From Leisingera aquaemixtae (GTDB lineage Bacteria; Pseudomonadota; Alphaproteobacteria; Rhodobacterales; Rhodobacteraceae), in assembly GCF_019801145.1 (NCBI RefSeq), contig NZ_JAHVJQ010000010.1:62001-126000 (forward strand): a stretch of DNA of 64,000 nucleotides, given 5' to 3'. The translations under genes and the position numbers were made by a program. Shown piece by piece: positions 53,878 to 62,648 of this stretch. Within the stretch, counting starts at the first letter, position 1. Every line of letters begins with the position of its first letter. Below the pieces are notes generated by a model, which searched no databases, was not told where the DNA came from, and was given only the letters and a program-made list of their open reading frames with translations.

Positions 53878-54647
53878 TGGCGGATCCGGCACATCAGGCC
53901 CCGAAGCAGCAGACCGCCGCGGCAAAGCTGCGTCAGGCGCTGGCCCGGCTGACGGAACCGGCAGACGCCGGACCGGCGGCCGGGCAGGAAAGCCTCAGTG
54001 CCGCCGTGCTGCGGGAAATCAGCGAAACCGTGCTGCCGCGCCAGTTGACCCTGGTGATCGGGCAGCAGCCTGCCGCAAGCCTCACCCTTGCGCAGCGCAG
54101 GCTGGCGGGCCTCAGCCTGGCCGCCGCCGCAGACTCCTCCCCCGCCGCCGAGGATCCGGCCGCAGCGGCGCAGCTGTTTGCCGCCCGCCTGCGCCGCCTG
54201 GAGGCGGCGGCTGAGGCGCAGGGCCGGGGCTTCTGCTTCCGCCGCCGCCCCTGCGCTGCACCGCAGGGGGCCGGCAGCTGCTCGGCCCGGATGCTGGAGG
54301 CCGCGCTCTCTGCCGTCGGCCACGGGCCGCTGGACCGCTTCCGTGCCCAGGCCGCCGACCAGGCCGCTGCCTGGCTTTACTGCCCCCGCGGCAGCGGCTC
54401 CGCCGAATCCGCCGGTCCTGCGCCGCTGCTGGCCCAGCTGGAGGCGGTGCGCAACGCGCTCATCGCCCGCGCCGCCCGCCCCGCCTCTGCCCGGGTGCCG
54501 GTGCCGAAACCCGACTGCCTGCTGCTGCCGGTCTCGCCGCAGCAGCATATCCTTGCGGCCTCCGACGGCGGCGCGCTGCTGCTTCTGGCGCTGCCGCCCG
54601 CCGCGGCCAAGGCCCAGGCCGCCGCCTGGAGCAGCATCTACGGCTGA
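53877..54647 (+). CDS. Unrecognised Ala-rich protein, last gene of kinase-GTPase operon
   Basis: 256 aa from ATG 53877, overlapping the previous stop by one base. I do not recognise a family. It is strongly Ala/Leu-rich and mostly helical, with an N-terminal charged part, a cysteine-bearing middle (GFCFRRRPCAAPQ and GSCSARMLE) and a C-terminus with PDCLLLPVSPQQHILAASDG followed by LLLLALPPAAA, which could be a Roadblock-like strand pair. There is no signal peptide; the late hydrophobic stretch is short. It is included because of the coupled start, GC/codon pattern and continuity with the operon. Confidence 0.6.
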   Translation: MADPAHQAPKQQTAAAKLRQALARLTEPADAGPAAGQESLSAAVLREISETVLPRQLTLVIGQQPAASLTLAQRRLAGLSLAAAADSSPAAEDPAAAAQLFAARLRRLEAAAEAQGRGFCFRRRPCAAPQGAGSCSARMLEAALSAVGHGPLDRFRAQAADQAAAWLYCPRGSGSAESAGPAPLLAQLEAVRNALIARAARPASARVPVPKPDCLLLPVSPQQHILAASDGGALLLLALPPAAAKAQAAAWSSIYG

Positions 54648-54678
54648 GCCCGGGGCGCGCTGCCCAAAAAACAGGCAC

Positions 54679-54697
54679 ACACCCCTGCAGCGGGTGT
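54679..54697 (+). terminator. Candidate hairpin after the kinase-GTPase operon
   Basis: ACACCC (54679-54684) and GGGTGT (54692-54697) pair around a 7-nt loop, 32 nt after the last operon gene, then TTGG. Weak U-tract, so efficiency is uncertain. Confidence 0.35.
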
Positions 54698-54699
54698 TT

Positions 54700-54711
54700 G
54701 GAAACGTTTCC
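54700..54711. promoter_or_regulatory. Perfect palindrome GGAAACGTTTCC, LacI-type operator candidate
   Basis: A 12-bp perfect palindrome with central CG, the form bound by LacI/GalR-family repressors. It lies 89 nt before the GNAT gene. No LacI-family gene is present in the window. Confidence 0.35.
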
Positions 54712-54799
54712 GGGTTTGCCAGCCGCAATTCGGCCGCTACAACCCGGGGACATGCGGCTGCGGCAGCGCAGCCCGCACACAGCCCAATGGACCCCGACG

Positions 54800-55291
54800 A
54801 TGACCGCCACAGCCTCCGCCGCGTTCGACATCACCGCAACCCGCCCCTCGGACCCGGAGGCCGCCGCGCTGATCCGCCGCCACCTGGAGCAGATGGTGGC
54901 GCAATCGCCCGAGGAAAGCTGCCATGCACTCGACGGCAGCGGGCTGGAGGGGCCGGAGGTGAAATTCTTTCTGCTGCGCCGGTCCGGCCGGGCACTGGCC
55001 ATGGGCGCGCTCAAGGACCTCGGCGACGGCGCCCGCGAGCTGAAGTCGATGCACACCTTGGTCGAGGCCCGCGGCAGCGGCGCCGGCCGCGCCATGCTGG
55101 AGTTCCTGCTTGACCTTGCCCGCAGCGAACAGGCCGCCGCGGTCTGCCTGGAAACCGGCTCCACCGATGACTTCTTGCCCTCGCGAAGGCTGTATGAGTC
55201 CTTCGGCTTTGCGCCCTGCCCGCCGTTTGCGGATTACGCCGAAGACCCCTGGTCCGTGTTTATGCGCCTGGATCTGCGCGCCGCGGCTTGA
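54800..55291 (+). CDS. GNAT family N-acetyltransferase
   Basis: 163 aa. The acetyl-CoA site is ELKSMHTLVEARGSGAGRAML, with the usual R/Q-x-x-G-x-A/G form, and SRRLYESFGFAPCPPF is the typical C-terminal end of small GNAT enzymes acting on small molecules or peptides. The start is the ATG at 54800; an earlier ATG at 54786 is out of frame. Substrate unknown. It lies between the kinase operon and tRNA-Arg, apparently monocistronic. Confidence 0.85.
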   Translation: MTATASAAFDITATRPSDPEAAALIRRHLEQMVAQSPEESCHALDGSGLEGPEVKFFLLRRSGRALAMGALKDLGDGARELKSMHTLVEARGSGAGRAMLEFLLDLARSEQAAAVCLETGSTDDFLPSRRLYESFGFAPCPPFADYAEDPWSVFMRLDLRAAA

Positions 55292-55326
55292 CCCCCGGCC
55301 GGAGCCTGTCATAACTGGCGCCAAGC

Positions 55327-55403
55327 GGTCCCTTAGCTCAACTGGATAGAGCAGCTGACTTCTAATCAGCAGGTTGAGGGTTCGAGTCCTTCAGGGATCG
55401 CCA
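55327..55403 (+). tRNA. tRNA-Arg (anticodon TCT)
   Basis: 77-nt cloverleaf with encoded CCA. Acceptor GGTCCCT (55327-55333) pairs with AGGGATC (55393-55399); D arm GCTC/GAGC; anticodon stem GCTGA/TCAGC with loop CTTCTAA, giving anticodon TCT at 55361-55363; T arm GAGGG/CCTTC with TTCGAGT; discriminator G, CCA at 55401-55403. It decodes AGA. Arg tRNA genes are frequent integration sites, and transposition-gene debris follows, but I found no repeated copy of the 3' end in the window. Confidence 0.95.
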
Positions 55404-55565
55404 TTTTCTCCTTTTGTGCCAATTAGGCATAACCTTGCACACTTTGGGGGTATTGATGCACACCCTGTGTCAAGTGGAAAGTGCCAAGTGAAGTTGAGTG
55501 TAGTAAAGGCTCAGATAGAAAACGCTTTCGTTCCTCGACCGGCCCCGGGGGCCAGCAGGCAAATG

Positions 55566-57433
55566 TCAGCTCATGAGCGTGTTCAGGACGGGTGCAACCT
55601 CCTTTTGGAGGTAGATCGGTCCGATAGCCACACCATTCAGCCGGAAAGCTTCAATCCCGTGAGCTGCAAAAGCCGCCAGAATCGTGTTCCGGTGAAGCCC
55701 GGTCTCCTTCACTATCACCGTCGGCGTGGTGAACTTGTCATGGAAAGCAGCGATGTCCGCACCGGACATCCGCCACTGGGAGCGCTTTGTCAGCGGGTGC
55801 AGAACCTCCATCGCAGGCGTATGGCCACCTTCGATCAACGCTTGGAGCGCCCCCTTCTCCCGCACTCCGATTGAGCGGGCAAAGGCAGTTGCGTTCATCT
55901 CCCCTTCCATGGCCGCCATTTTCTGCTCGCGGGAGCGAAGTAACTCCGACTGATCAACTTCGGCAACGTTGACGACGAGTCCGTGATACCCAAACGCCTC
56001 AGCGCGCTTGCCGACCCTCAATCTGCCGTCCCTGATCGCAGCGATAACCTGGCCGACAGAAAGACCCACTCGCTTGTGAACATGCTGGATCGTTTCCCAT
56101 CCTAGCGTACCAGCTTCTAGCAAAATAGCTTTTCGCTCCAACTCCTCGAGCAGGTGCAGCCCATCAGACACCCGCCAGGGAGACTTGATCGTTGCAACTT
56201 TCGTCCTGGGCGCCAGCACGCCGTCAGCTTTTAGAGATTTGAGTTCGACTAGCGTCGCGCCCATAGCTTTGCGCATCGCAATCGGCCCGACCAAAGTCGG
56301 GATCTCCTCCAGAAGGGGTTTGTATTTCTTTGCGTCGAAGGTCTTGCGAGCATCAGCGCGCGTGTCATCAGGAGGGAACGCTCCAGCCTCAGTCAGGAAG
56401 CCGTTGAGGACCGACTTGCCGACCCCGGTTTCCCTGCTTGCCGAGGCAAGAGAATGGAGGCGTCGTTCAGGCACGGTTTGACCGAGAACCTCATCTCCCG
56501 CCTCGACCGGCCAGATCCTCAACAAATGCCGACGTACAATATCGCGAAACCCATCAAAGCTATCATCGCTGCGATAGAGGCGACCAAGTGCCTCGAGCAG
56601 CATCGGCAATGCCTGTTTTGATCCAAAGTATCCCCCTCCCCCGCCAGCAAAATGCCATCGAGCGCACACGTGATTTCCTCAGGCCCTCTCGATGCGGCAT
56701 CAAAGCCTTTGGCCTTCTCAGCACGGTCGTCAGCTTCAAGTTCCTGAGCACGAAGGAGTTCCTTGCCAAGCAACGCACAGCAGGTCATGGCGGCAAACAA
56801 AGGCTGAGTTGCCAGCCACGTTTTGTCCTCACCTTGCGACAGGCGCCGATCAAGCCAGGCGTCATAGGCGGACGGCTCAATCAGATCGCTGTCAAAATTG
56901 CCCGCCAGAAGGTCTGGCAGGATTTCAGCCAATCTGGCACCAGCATCATCACGATTTACAGGCCGCGAGCTTTCCCAAAGTGGCATCAGAGGATGGCAGT
57001 GCCGCAAGCACACATCAACACCGCGGCACAGCCAGTCTCCCGCCATGGCCATGTGCCTCAGCGGAGAGGCTTGTTTTTCTGCCGCCTCACGCAGGCAATG
57101 AGGTCAGCCGCGGATGATAGGGTTGCGTACGGCGCGGGAGACAAAAACTTCCCCGCGAAATTTCATGCGTACGTCCCCGACTGGCTCACCTGTCCATGAC
57201 AGCATGGTGGCCAGCTGACCGGGCGCCAAACCGGATCGGGTGGCAAAAATGTCCATCGCCTCCCGCTCCTGGTTCAGGATCCGCTTGAAACTAAAGCCAA
57301 GATCAAGGGCAAATCCGGTGGCGTCGGTACCATTGATCGCAGCCATGCGCGAAAAGAAGGAGGGAAGTGTCTCACGCTCCGAAGGTTCGACCGCCAGGGG
57401 TAACGTTTCTATCAACGGGGTACTCCGTTTCAT
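55566..57433 (-). pseudogene. tniQ: TniQ-family transposition protein, interrupted by a stop and a frameshift
   Basis: Read through its defects this gives about 622 aa. The N-terminus is a TniQ domain (LPSFFSRMAAINGTDATGF, TMLSWTGEPVGDVRMKF, RGEVFVSRAVRNPIIRG, then PHCLREAAEKQ); several HTH-like segments follow, e.g. SVGQVIAAIRDGRL and VIVKETGLHRNTIL. Lesion 1: TGA at 57104-57106 replaces the Cys of the zinc motif CPHC (a TGC to TGA change). Lesion 2: the C-rich run at 56632-56645 is one base short; restoring one G on the minus strand joins LLAGEGGYFGSKQALPM. TniQ/TnsD proteins select targets for Tn7- and Tn5053-like elements; no TniA/TniB/TnsABC gene is present in the window. The lesions look recent. 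Confidence 0.75.
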
Positions 57434-57435
57434 TC

Positions 57436-57468
57436 TTGCATAACTTTAAGGCAAGATCGCTTATGCAA
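57436..57468. promoter_or_regulatory. 8-bp inverted repeat upstream of tniQ remnant
   Basis: TTGCATAA (57436-57443) and TTATGCAA (57461-57468) are perfect inverted repeats 17 nt apart, just upstream of the tniQ start at 57433. They could be an operator or part of an element end. Confidence 0.4.
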
Positions 57469-57992
57469 ACGCGAGTGTCCAACCCGTGAGGCCCCAGGAT
57501 AGATTCAGGGTGGTATCAACCCCACCGTTGGTTGTGAGTGTGTTGCAAGGTAAGTTCGAGACCATTGCCCCGGCTGTGTGAAAATTTTGAGAAGTTTGTA
57601 ACCCCAGGATTGGGAACAGACATTCGTGTCTGCTCCTTCACAGTAGACAGGACAATATCTGTCTTGCCTCAGGTAGGGCCAAGGTCAGGAATGCGCAGAA
57701 AGGCGCCGCTTCACAGTTGCGAACCGTCTTCGCCCTTCGGAACCTGACGGCCCAATCCAGGCATTCGCCATCGTGGAACCGCTGCGGTGTAACGTCCCCA
57801 GAGCGGCCATCCGCAATCAGGTGCAGCATTTCATAGTAAGCAATGCCCCGCTGCGGGACAATTCTGCCGTTCACTGAATGTCGGCCAACGGCGGTTTCAG
57901 CCGCCATTCCCATGGTGTCCGATGGCGCTGCAGGAAACCGGCCACCGTCTTGAAACCCGTCTCAAATCAGCTTGGTCTCGACTGCTTTTGGG
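57469..57992. other. Gene-poor stretch with one doubtful ORF
   Basis: 524 nt without a gene I can support. The minus-strand ORF 57638-57913 (91 aa, containing IVPQRGIAYYEMLHLIADG) has no SD and no family I recognise; it could be a fragment of a mobile-element gene. Base composition is less GC-rich than the flanking core genes, in keeping with transferred or eroded DNA. Confidence 0.4.
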
Positions 57993-59876
57993 TCAAAACA
58001 TCACGTTAAGCATAACTATTGAAACGGCCAGAAAAAGGACCGTCATGATACCTCCGCTCTTCAAAAAATCTGTAACCTTGTAGCCGGCCGGCCCCATTAT
58101 CAGCGCGTTGACCTGATGCGTTGGGATGATGAACGAATTCGATGTCGATATAGCTACCGTCAGCGCAAAGAGCGCCGGGCTTGCCCCAGCGGCCACGGCG
58201 ATCGAGACTGCCAATGGGACGAGGAGCACCGTTGCGCCGACATTTGACATCACCAAGGAGAATACCGTCGAAAGAATGGCCACGCCCACTTGCAGCGACC
58301 AGACTGGCCATCCGTCAAGAAGGACAAGGATATGCTGAGCAATCCACTCGGCAGTGCCGGTGTTCTGAACGGCTTGCCCGAGCGGGATGAGGCTGGCCAG
58401 CAGAAACACTGTATTCCACCCAACCGCGCGGTAGGCTTCGTCGATGCTCAAAACCCGGCTCAGCAGCATCCCGACCGCGCCGGTCAGGAGACAAAGGGAC
58501 AGGCGCACATCCGTGAACAGGATGAGCGACAGCGAAATTGCAAAAAACAGCAGCGCCCAACCGACTTTGTGCGGCCTCAGCTCCTCTTGCGGAAAATCGG
58601 TGGTCACCACGATGAAGTCCCGGTCGGCCTTGATGCGCATCAGATTGTCCCAGCGGGTATGCGTGACCAGCATGTCGCCGGCCCTGAAAGGCACCAGCCC
58701 GATCTGGGTCGGTTCATGTTCTTCCGTTTTTACGTGGCTCAAGGTTTCCTCGCCCCGGTGGATCGCCATGAGGCTCAGGCCATATGTCTTGCGCAGCAGC
58801 AGCTGGCGCGGGCTTTTGCCGATCAGCTTGGAATCCGGCGGGATGACCAGCTCGGCGACACCGGCGTTCGTGGCGGCAAATTCCTCGACGAAGACATCCA
58901 GTTCAGGGCGGACCGTCAGCCCGTAGCGGTCCGCGAAATTCCGCACCACCTGCCGGTTGCCAATGATGGCCAGCCTGCACGGCGCTGCAATCTCGGCGGT
59001 CAAAATCTGAATCATCGACACTTTGCCATGGTAGAAGGTCGAGATGATGTAGAGATTGTTGTCGTTGTTGATGTCGGCCAGAACCTGCCCCACAAGCGCG
59101 CTGTCTGCAGGCACATCCACCTCAAAAACATCGGCGTGCAAGCCGTAGACACGCTCAAGGTATTCGGAGGTGCCGCCACCGGAAACCAATTCGGCCGGTT
59201 CCCGCGATCCAGGCAGTACCCAGCGGCCAAGAAGCAAAAAATACAGAATGCCCGTGGCCACCAGCGCAACGCCGATGGGGGTGACAGAGAACAGCCCGAA
59301 GGTTGGGATTTTGGCCTCTTCCGGCAGCCCCCGGTTCGCGGTCAGGACCAGATCGTTCAGCAGGATCAGCGGGGAGGAGCCGACCATTGTCATCGTGCCG
59401 CCTAGGATCGCGCAAAATCCCATTGGCATCAGCAGGCGGTTGGACGCAATGCCCGAGCGCACAGATATCCGGTTGACGACCGGCAGGAACAGCGCCGCCG
59501 CGCCAACGTTCTGCAGAAAGCTGGAAATAAAGCCGACCGTTCCCGACACGATCGGAAGCACCCGCGCCTCGGTCGCTCCACCGTGTTTCAGGATGGCCGC
59601 TGCAACCTTGTTCATGATCCCGGTCCGGTCCAGCCCGGCCCCGACAATCATCACGGCAATGATCGATATGACAGCGTTGGAGGCGAAGCCATCGAACAGA
59701 TGGGTTGCATCCGCCAGATTTTCGAGCCCTGGGAGGTAGCTCAGGATACCAACCAGCACGAGAACAAGCAGTGCGGCCAAGTCAATTCGAATGACTTCAG
59801 AGACAAATAGGAAAACCGTAAATCCGAGAAGCCCAAGAACAACTGCCATTTCATCTGTGAATTGTAGAGTTTCCAT
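57993..59876 (-). CDS. SLC13/DASS-type permease with TrkA-C domains
   Basis: 627-aa membrane transporter. The N-terminal half has helices starting AVVLGLLGFTVFLFVSEVIR and a hairpin FLQNVGAAALFLPV; the middle (about 210-400) contains two soluble TrkA-C/RCK_C domains (e.g. DVPADSALVGQVLADINN and VIPPDSKLIGKSPRQLLLR); the C-terminal half has LVMSNVGATVLLVPLAVSIA and SFIIPTHQVNALIMGPAGY. This layout occurs in SAC1-like putative sodium/sulfate or dicarboxylate carriers. Substrate unresolved. It stands alone between two gene-poor stretches and may be accessory. Confidence 0.87.
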   Translation of the reverse strand: METLQFTDEMAVVLGLLGFTVFLFVSEVIRIDLAALLVLVLVGILSYLPGLENLADATHLFDGFASNAVISIIAVMIVGAGLDRTGIMNKVAAAILKHGGATEARVLPIVSGTVGFISSFLQNVGAAALFLPVVNRISVRSGIASNRLLMPMGFCAILGGTMTMVGSSPLILLNDLVLTANRGLPEEAKIPTFGLFSVTPIGVALVATGILYFLLLGRWVLPGSREPAELVSGGGTSEYLERVYGLHADVFEVDVPADSALVGQVLADINNDNNLYIISTFYHGKVSMIQILTAEIAAPCRLAIIGNRQVVRNFADRYGLTVRPELDVFVEEFAATNAGVAELVIPPDSKLIGKSPRQLLLRKTYGLSLMAIHRGEETLSHVKTEEHEPTQIGLVPFRAGDMLVTHTRWDNLMRIKADRDFIVVTTDFPQEELRPHKVGWALLFFAISLSLILFTDVRLSLCLLTGAVGMLLSRVLSIDEAYRAVGWNTVFLLASLIPLGQAVQNTGTAEWIAQHILVLLDGWPVWSLQVGVAILSTVFSLVMSNVGATVLLVPLAVSIAVAAGASPALFALTVAISTSNSFIIPTHQVNALIMGPAGYKVTDFLKSGGIMTVLFLAVSIVMLNVMF

Positions 59877-60448
59877 GTCACGCTCCGCAGCCCTCTATCC
59901 CCAAAACAACGCCGGATCGTGCGAGGAGAACTCGCACGGGCTCTCTAAGTGCTAACATATTTTTTTCATTTGTCTGATTTATGCGTAGCTTCTGATGTAC
60001 GAGGTTGAGTAAACTTCAGACCATGCGTCGCGATGGCCGGAACCAAAAGTTTCTACAAGCGAACATGCCGCGGACGCGAATGACACGGGTTCAATTGAAG
60101 TAACTGGTGCAATCGCAAAATCTACGAGCTCTGTTTTCAATACTTCACTTCAAGTTGCGTGTACTGCGGCAATCGGAAGGCCGGGCTCTAGGCCGTCTTC
60201 ACAAGTCCCAGGTCCGCCAAACGCTTGAACAGCGACTGCAGCGGCCTTATCCGGACCTCTGCTATCTTTAGAATACTGCACTGCGGCTTGTCGTAGGAGA
60301 CAATTGCCAGTGCTCCCTTCACCGCAGTTTGGGTCTCCCAAACGGACATTGCTGCCGCTCGCTGAGTGTCTCAGGCAAGTGTCCAAACCAACAGTTCCAC
60401 GTAAGGCAGAAAGCAGTTCAAGTTGGTCCTTGACGAGGCCAACTCTTA
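59877..60448. other. AT-richer gene-poor stretch
   Basis: 572 nt with no confident gene, upstream of the SLC13 gene and beyond the end of aguA. The first 100 nt are AT-rich (CATATTTTTTTCATTTG) and probably hold the SLC13 promoter. A minus-strand ORF 60188-60349 (53 aa, ending LQSLFKRLADLGLVKTA) resembles the C-terminus of a larger protein and may be a gene remnant; no family could be named. Confidence 0.4.
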
Positions 60449-61507
60449 CTAAGCATACCCGTCAACACCTTTTGGAGCAGCCAGAGTTCCGGCGGGCTGC
60501 TGTTGCGTGATGCAGCCGATACCCCCGCCATCGCGCGCGATAAAAGTGCTGTCCACGCCCACGATTCTGCGGCCGGGGAACAGCTCTTCCAATTCGGCGC
60601 ACGCCTGTTCGTCATCTGCCCCTCCCAGCATCGGGGTGATCAGCGCATTATTGACGGCGTAGGCATTCACATAGGGCACCGGCATGGGCTCCCCATGGGA
60701 CGGATCGGTGTAGGGCAAGCGCGGCATCTCGATCACATCGAGCTTGCGCCCCTTTGCGTCCGTTGCGTCTTTGAGGCGGCGCAGGTTCTCCTGGCACAGC
60801 TCAAAATTCGGGTTCGACGGATCTGTCACCGTTTGAGCCAGCACAACACCGGGCGCGAGGTATTCCACCACGTTGTCGGCATGACCGTCGGTGCCGGCGT
60901 CCTCGACCAGCCCCAGCCCCAACCAGATGACCTTTTCAATGCCGAGGTAATCCCGCAGCAACCCTTCGAGATCGTCCCGCGACACACCGTTATACCGGTT
61001 GGCATTACGCATCACCTGTTCGGTGGTGATCAAGGTGCCTTCGCCGTCGACAGTGATGCCGCCGCCCTCGCAAATGAACGGCGCATGATAAAGCCTGATG
61101 CAGAGATGGTCGGCAACATGTTCAGCAACGCGCATGTCCTTGTCGCAGGCGTATTTTCCGCCCCAGCCGTTAAACTGGAACTGAACCAGTGCGACTTCGC
61201 CCTCATCGTTCTTGACGAAGATCCAGCCGCTGTCGCGCAGCCAAGCGTCGTTGATCGGGATTTCCAGGATCTTGGCATTGCCGCAGCCGGCAAGCGCGGC
61301 CCGCGCGCCGGCCGCGTCGCCGGGGTCGGCGATCACGGTCACCGGCTCAAATTCCGCCACCGCACGGACAACACCGGCATATTCCGCCCGGGACCGCGCC
61401 AGGTCACTTCGGTAGTTCAGCTCGGTCGGCCAGCCGATGTAGGTACGGGCGTGGGGTGCAAACCGGGCAGGCATACGGAAACCGTCAGCGTAGGGTGTTT
61501 TTACCAT
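60449..61507 (-). CDS. aguA: Agmatine deiminase
   Basis: Converts agmatine to N-carbamoylputrescine and ammonia. 352 aa of the peptidylarginine deiminase-like family. Substrate and catalytic elements are NDAWLRDSGWIFV, FNGWGGKYACDKD, CEGGGITVDGEGT, GTDGHADNVVEYL and the nucleophile Cys332 in GGGIGCITQQQP. It is the last gene in a run with a spermidine/putrescine-type importer, so agmatine taken up from outside may be its source. The next enzyme, N-carbamoylputrescine amidase, is not in the window. Confidence 0.93.
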   Translation of the reverse strand: MVKTPYADGFRMPARFAPHARTYIGWPTELNYRSDLARSRAEYAGVVRAVAEFEPVTVIADPGDAAGARAALAGCGNAKILEIPINDAWLRDSGWIFVKNDEGEVALVQFQFNGWGGKYACDKDMRVAEHVADHLCIRLYHAPFICEGGGITVDGEGTLITTEQVMRNANRYNGVSRDDLEGLLRDYLGIEKVIWLGLGLVEDAGTDGHADNVVEYLAPGVVLAQTVTDPSNPNFELCQENLRRLKDATDAKGRKLDVIEMPRLPYTDPSHGEPMPVPYVNAYAVNNALITPMLGGADDEQACAELEELFPGRRIVGVDSTFIARDGGGIGCITQQQPAGTLAAPKGVDGYA

Positions 61508-61534
61508 GGATCTCTCCTGTGGCGGCGGGGTTGC

Positions 61535-61552
61535 GGCGGCGCTGGCGCCGCC
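61535..61552 (-). other. Hairpin between importer and aguA genes
   Basis: GGCGGCG (61535-61541) and CGCCGCC (61546-61552) form a perfect 7-bp stem in the 66-nt gap between the binding-protein stop and the aguA start. No U-tract; a likely mRNA stability element. Confidence 0.35.
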
Positions 61553-61573
61553 ATTGGGTGATCTGCGGCCGGA

Positions 61574-62620
61574 TCAGAAGCCGGCTTTGATCCGCTCGAA
61601 TTCCTTCAGCATTTTCGCAGCCATCTCGTTGGGCACGCGGAAACCGAACAGGCTTTCAGCCATGAAGCTTTCGGGATCGGAATAGCCGTAAGCTCTGACA
61701 GCCTCCTGATCGGCGATCCCATAGGAACCAGCGTTGGCGTGTGCATAGCCCCAAGCCTCGATCAGGTATTTGCCGCTCTCGGCATCCGACAGCGCGTTCA
61801 GGAAGTCATACACGTCCTCATCGCTGCCTTCGCCGTCCTTGAGATGCACATAGCCGCAAGCCCAGCTGGCAACGCCCACCTCAGGGTCACGCACCAGTTT
61901 CACCGGAACATTGTCGAAGATCAGCGCCAGTTCGGTCGCATTCCAGGCCCAGGCGGCATGGATCTCTCCTGACTTGATGGCCGCATCCAACTGCCCTTGA
62001 TCGCTCCAGTAGAAACGCACGTTTTTATGGACAGACCGCAGGAAGTCCGACGCCTCTTGGAATTTCTCATCCGTCATCTCGCTCCAGTCGTTGACGCCAA
62101 CAGCCAGCGCCGCAAAGCCGTAGGCATCTTCGACCACGTCCGGCAGCGACACCTTGCCGGCCAGCGCCGGGTCCGCCAGCATCTTCAGGTCGATATCGCC
62201 TTCGACGAGATCTGTACGGTAGACGAGACCGGTATTTCCCCAATCAAAAGGCACCATCCAGACTTGGCCGTCCGACGACACTTCCGGCAGTTGAGCCAAT
62301 GTAGGAAGCAGTTCGCCCCAGGCATCCAAGCGCGCGGTGTCAATCGGCTTGATCAGGTCGACAGCGCGCATCTTGCCGATCAGCCCACTGCAGGGATGGG
62401 CCAGATCGGCCTTGAAACCGGAACGCAGCTTGTTGAAGCCCTCGTGGTCATCCGCGAAAAACGAAAAATCGGGGGCGCCTCCATGTTCTTCGACATAGGC
62501 GTTAAAGAAGCCTGGATCGTCGTAGCCTGACCAGTCAAACACGGTGATCTGGCCCGCACTGGCGCCAAAGGCGGCCAGCGCTCCCAGGGCCAGCCCGGCC
62601 GAAAGGGATTTGATCTTCAT
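61574..62620 (-). CDS. Polyamine-type ABC transporter binding protein (PotD/PotF-like)
   Basis: 348 aa. Signal peptide 1-22 (ending FGASAG), then ITVFDWSGYDDPGFFNAYVE, the standard opening of the PotD/PotF fold, and VWMVPFDWGNTGLVYRTD. The ATG at 62620 has a strong GAGGAGGAG SD; the upstream frame to 62716 lacks one. It lies between the ATPase and aguA genes, so agmatine, putrescine or spermidine are the likely ligands; the sequence alone does not decide. Confidence 0.87.
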   Translation of the reverse strand: MKIKSLSAGLALGALAAFGASAGQITVFDWSGYDDPGFFNAYVEEHGGAPDFSFFADDHEGFNKLRSGFKADLAHPCSGLIGKMRAVDLIKPIDTARLDAWGELLPTLAQLPEVSSDGQVWMVPFDWGNTGLVYRTDLVEGDIDLKMLADPALAGKVSLPDVVEDAYGFAALAVGVNDWSEMTDEKFQEASDFLRSVHKNVRFYWSDQGQLDAAIKSGEIHAAWAWNATELALIFDNVPVKLVRDPEVGVASWACGYVHLKDGEGSDEDVYDFLNALSDAESGKYLIEAWGYAHANAGSYGIADQEAVRAYGYSDPESFMAESLFGFRVPNEMAAKMLKEFERIKAGF

Positions 62621-62648
62621 GGGTACTCCTCCTCTCAGGACATTCGGT

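Noticed and set aside
45399-54647. Type VI secretion regulatory locus
   Set aside because: Kinase, FHA and PP2C resemble PpkA/Fha/PppA, but no tss, hcp, vgrG or clpV gene is in the window and the downstream genes are GTPases.
55378-55403. tRNA-Arg 3' end as an attachment site with a second copy downstream
   Set aside because: No repeat of the tRNA 3' end was found up to the right edge, and there is no integrase gene.
57104-57106. In-frame TGA at a zinc-finger Cys position of TniQ as a possible selenocysteine codon
   Set aside because: The gene also has a frameshift downstream, no SECIS-like hairpin was seen after the TGA, and TniQ proteins are not known selenoproteins. A nonsense mutation is simpler.
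57638-57913. 91-aa minus-strand ORF as a gene
   Set aside because: No SD, no recognisable domain, and it lies in an eroded stretch; it is mentioned only within the gene-poor region entry.
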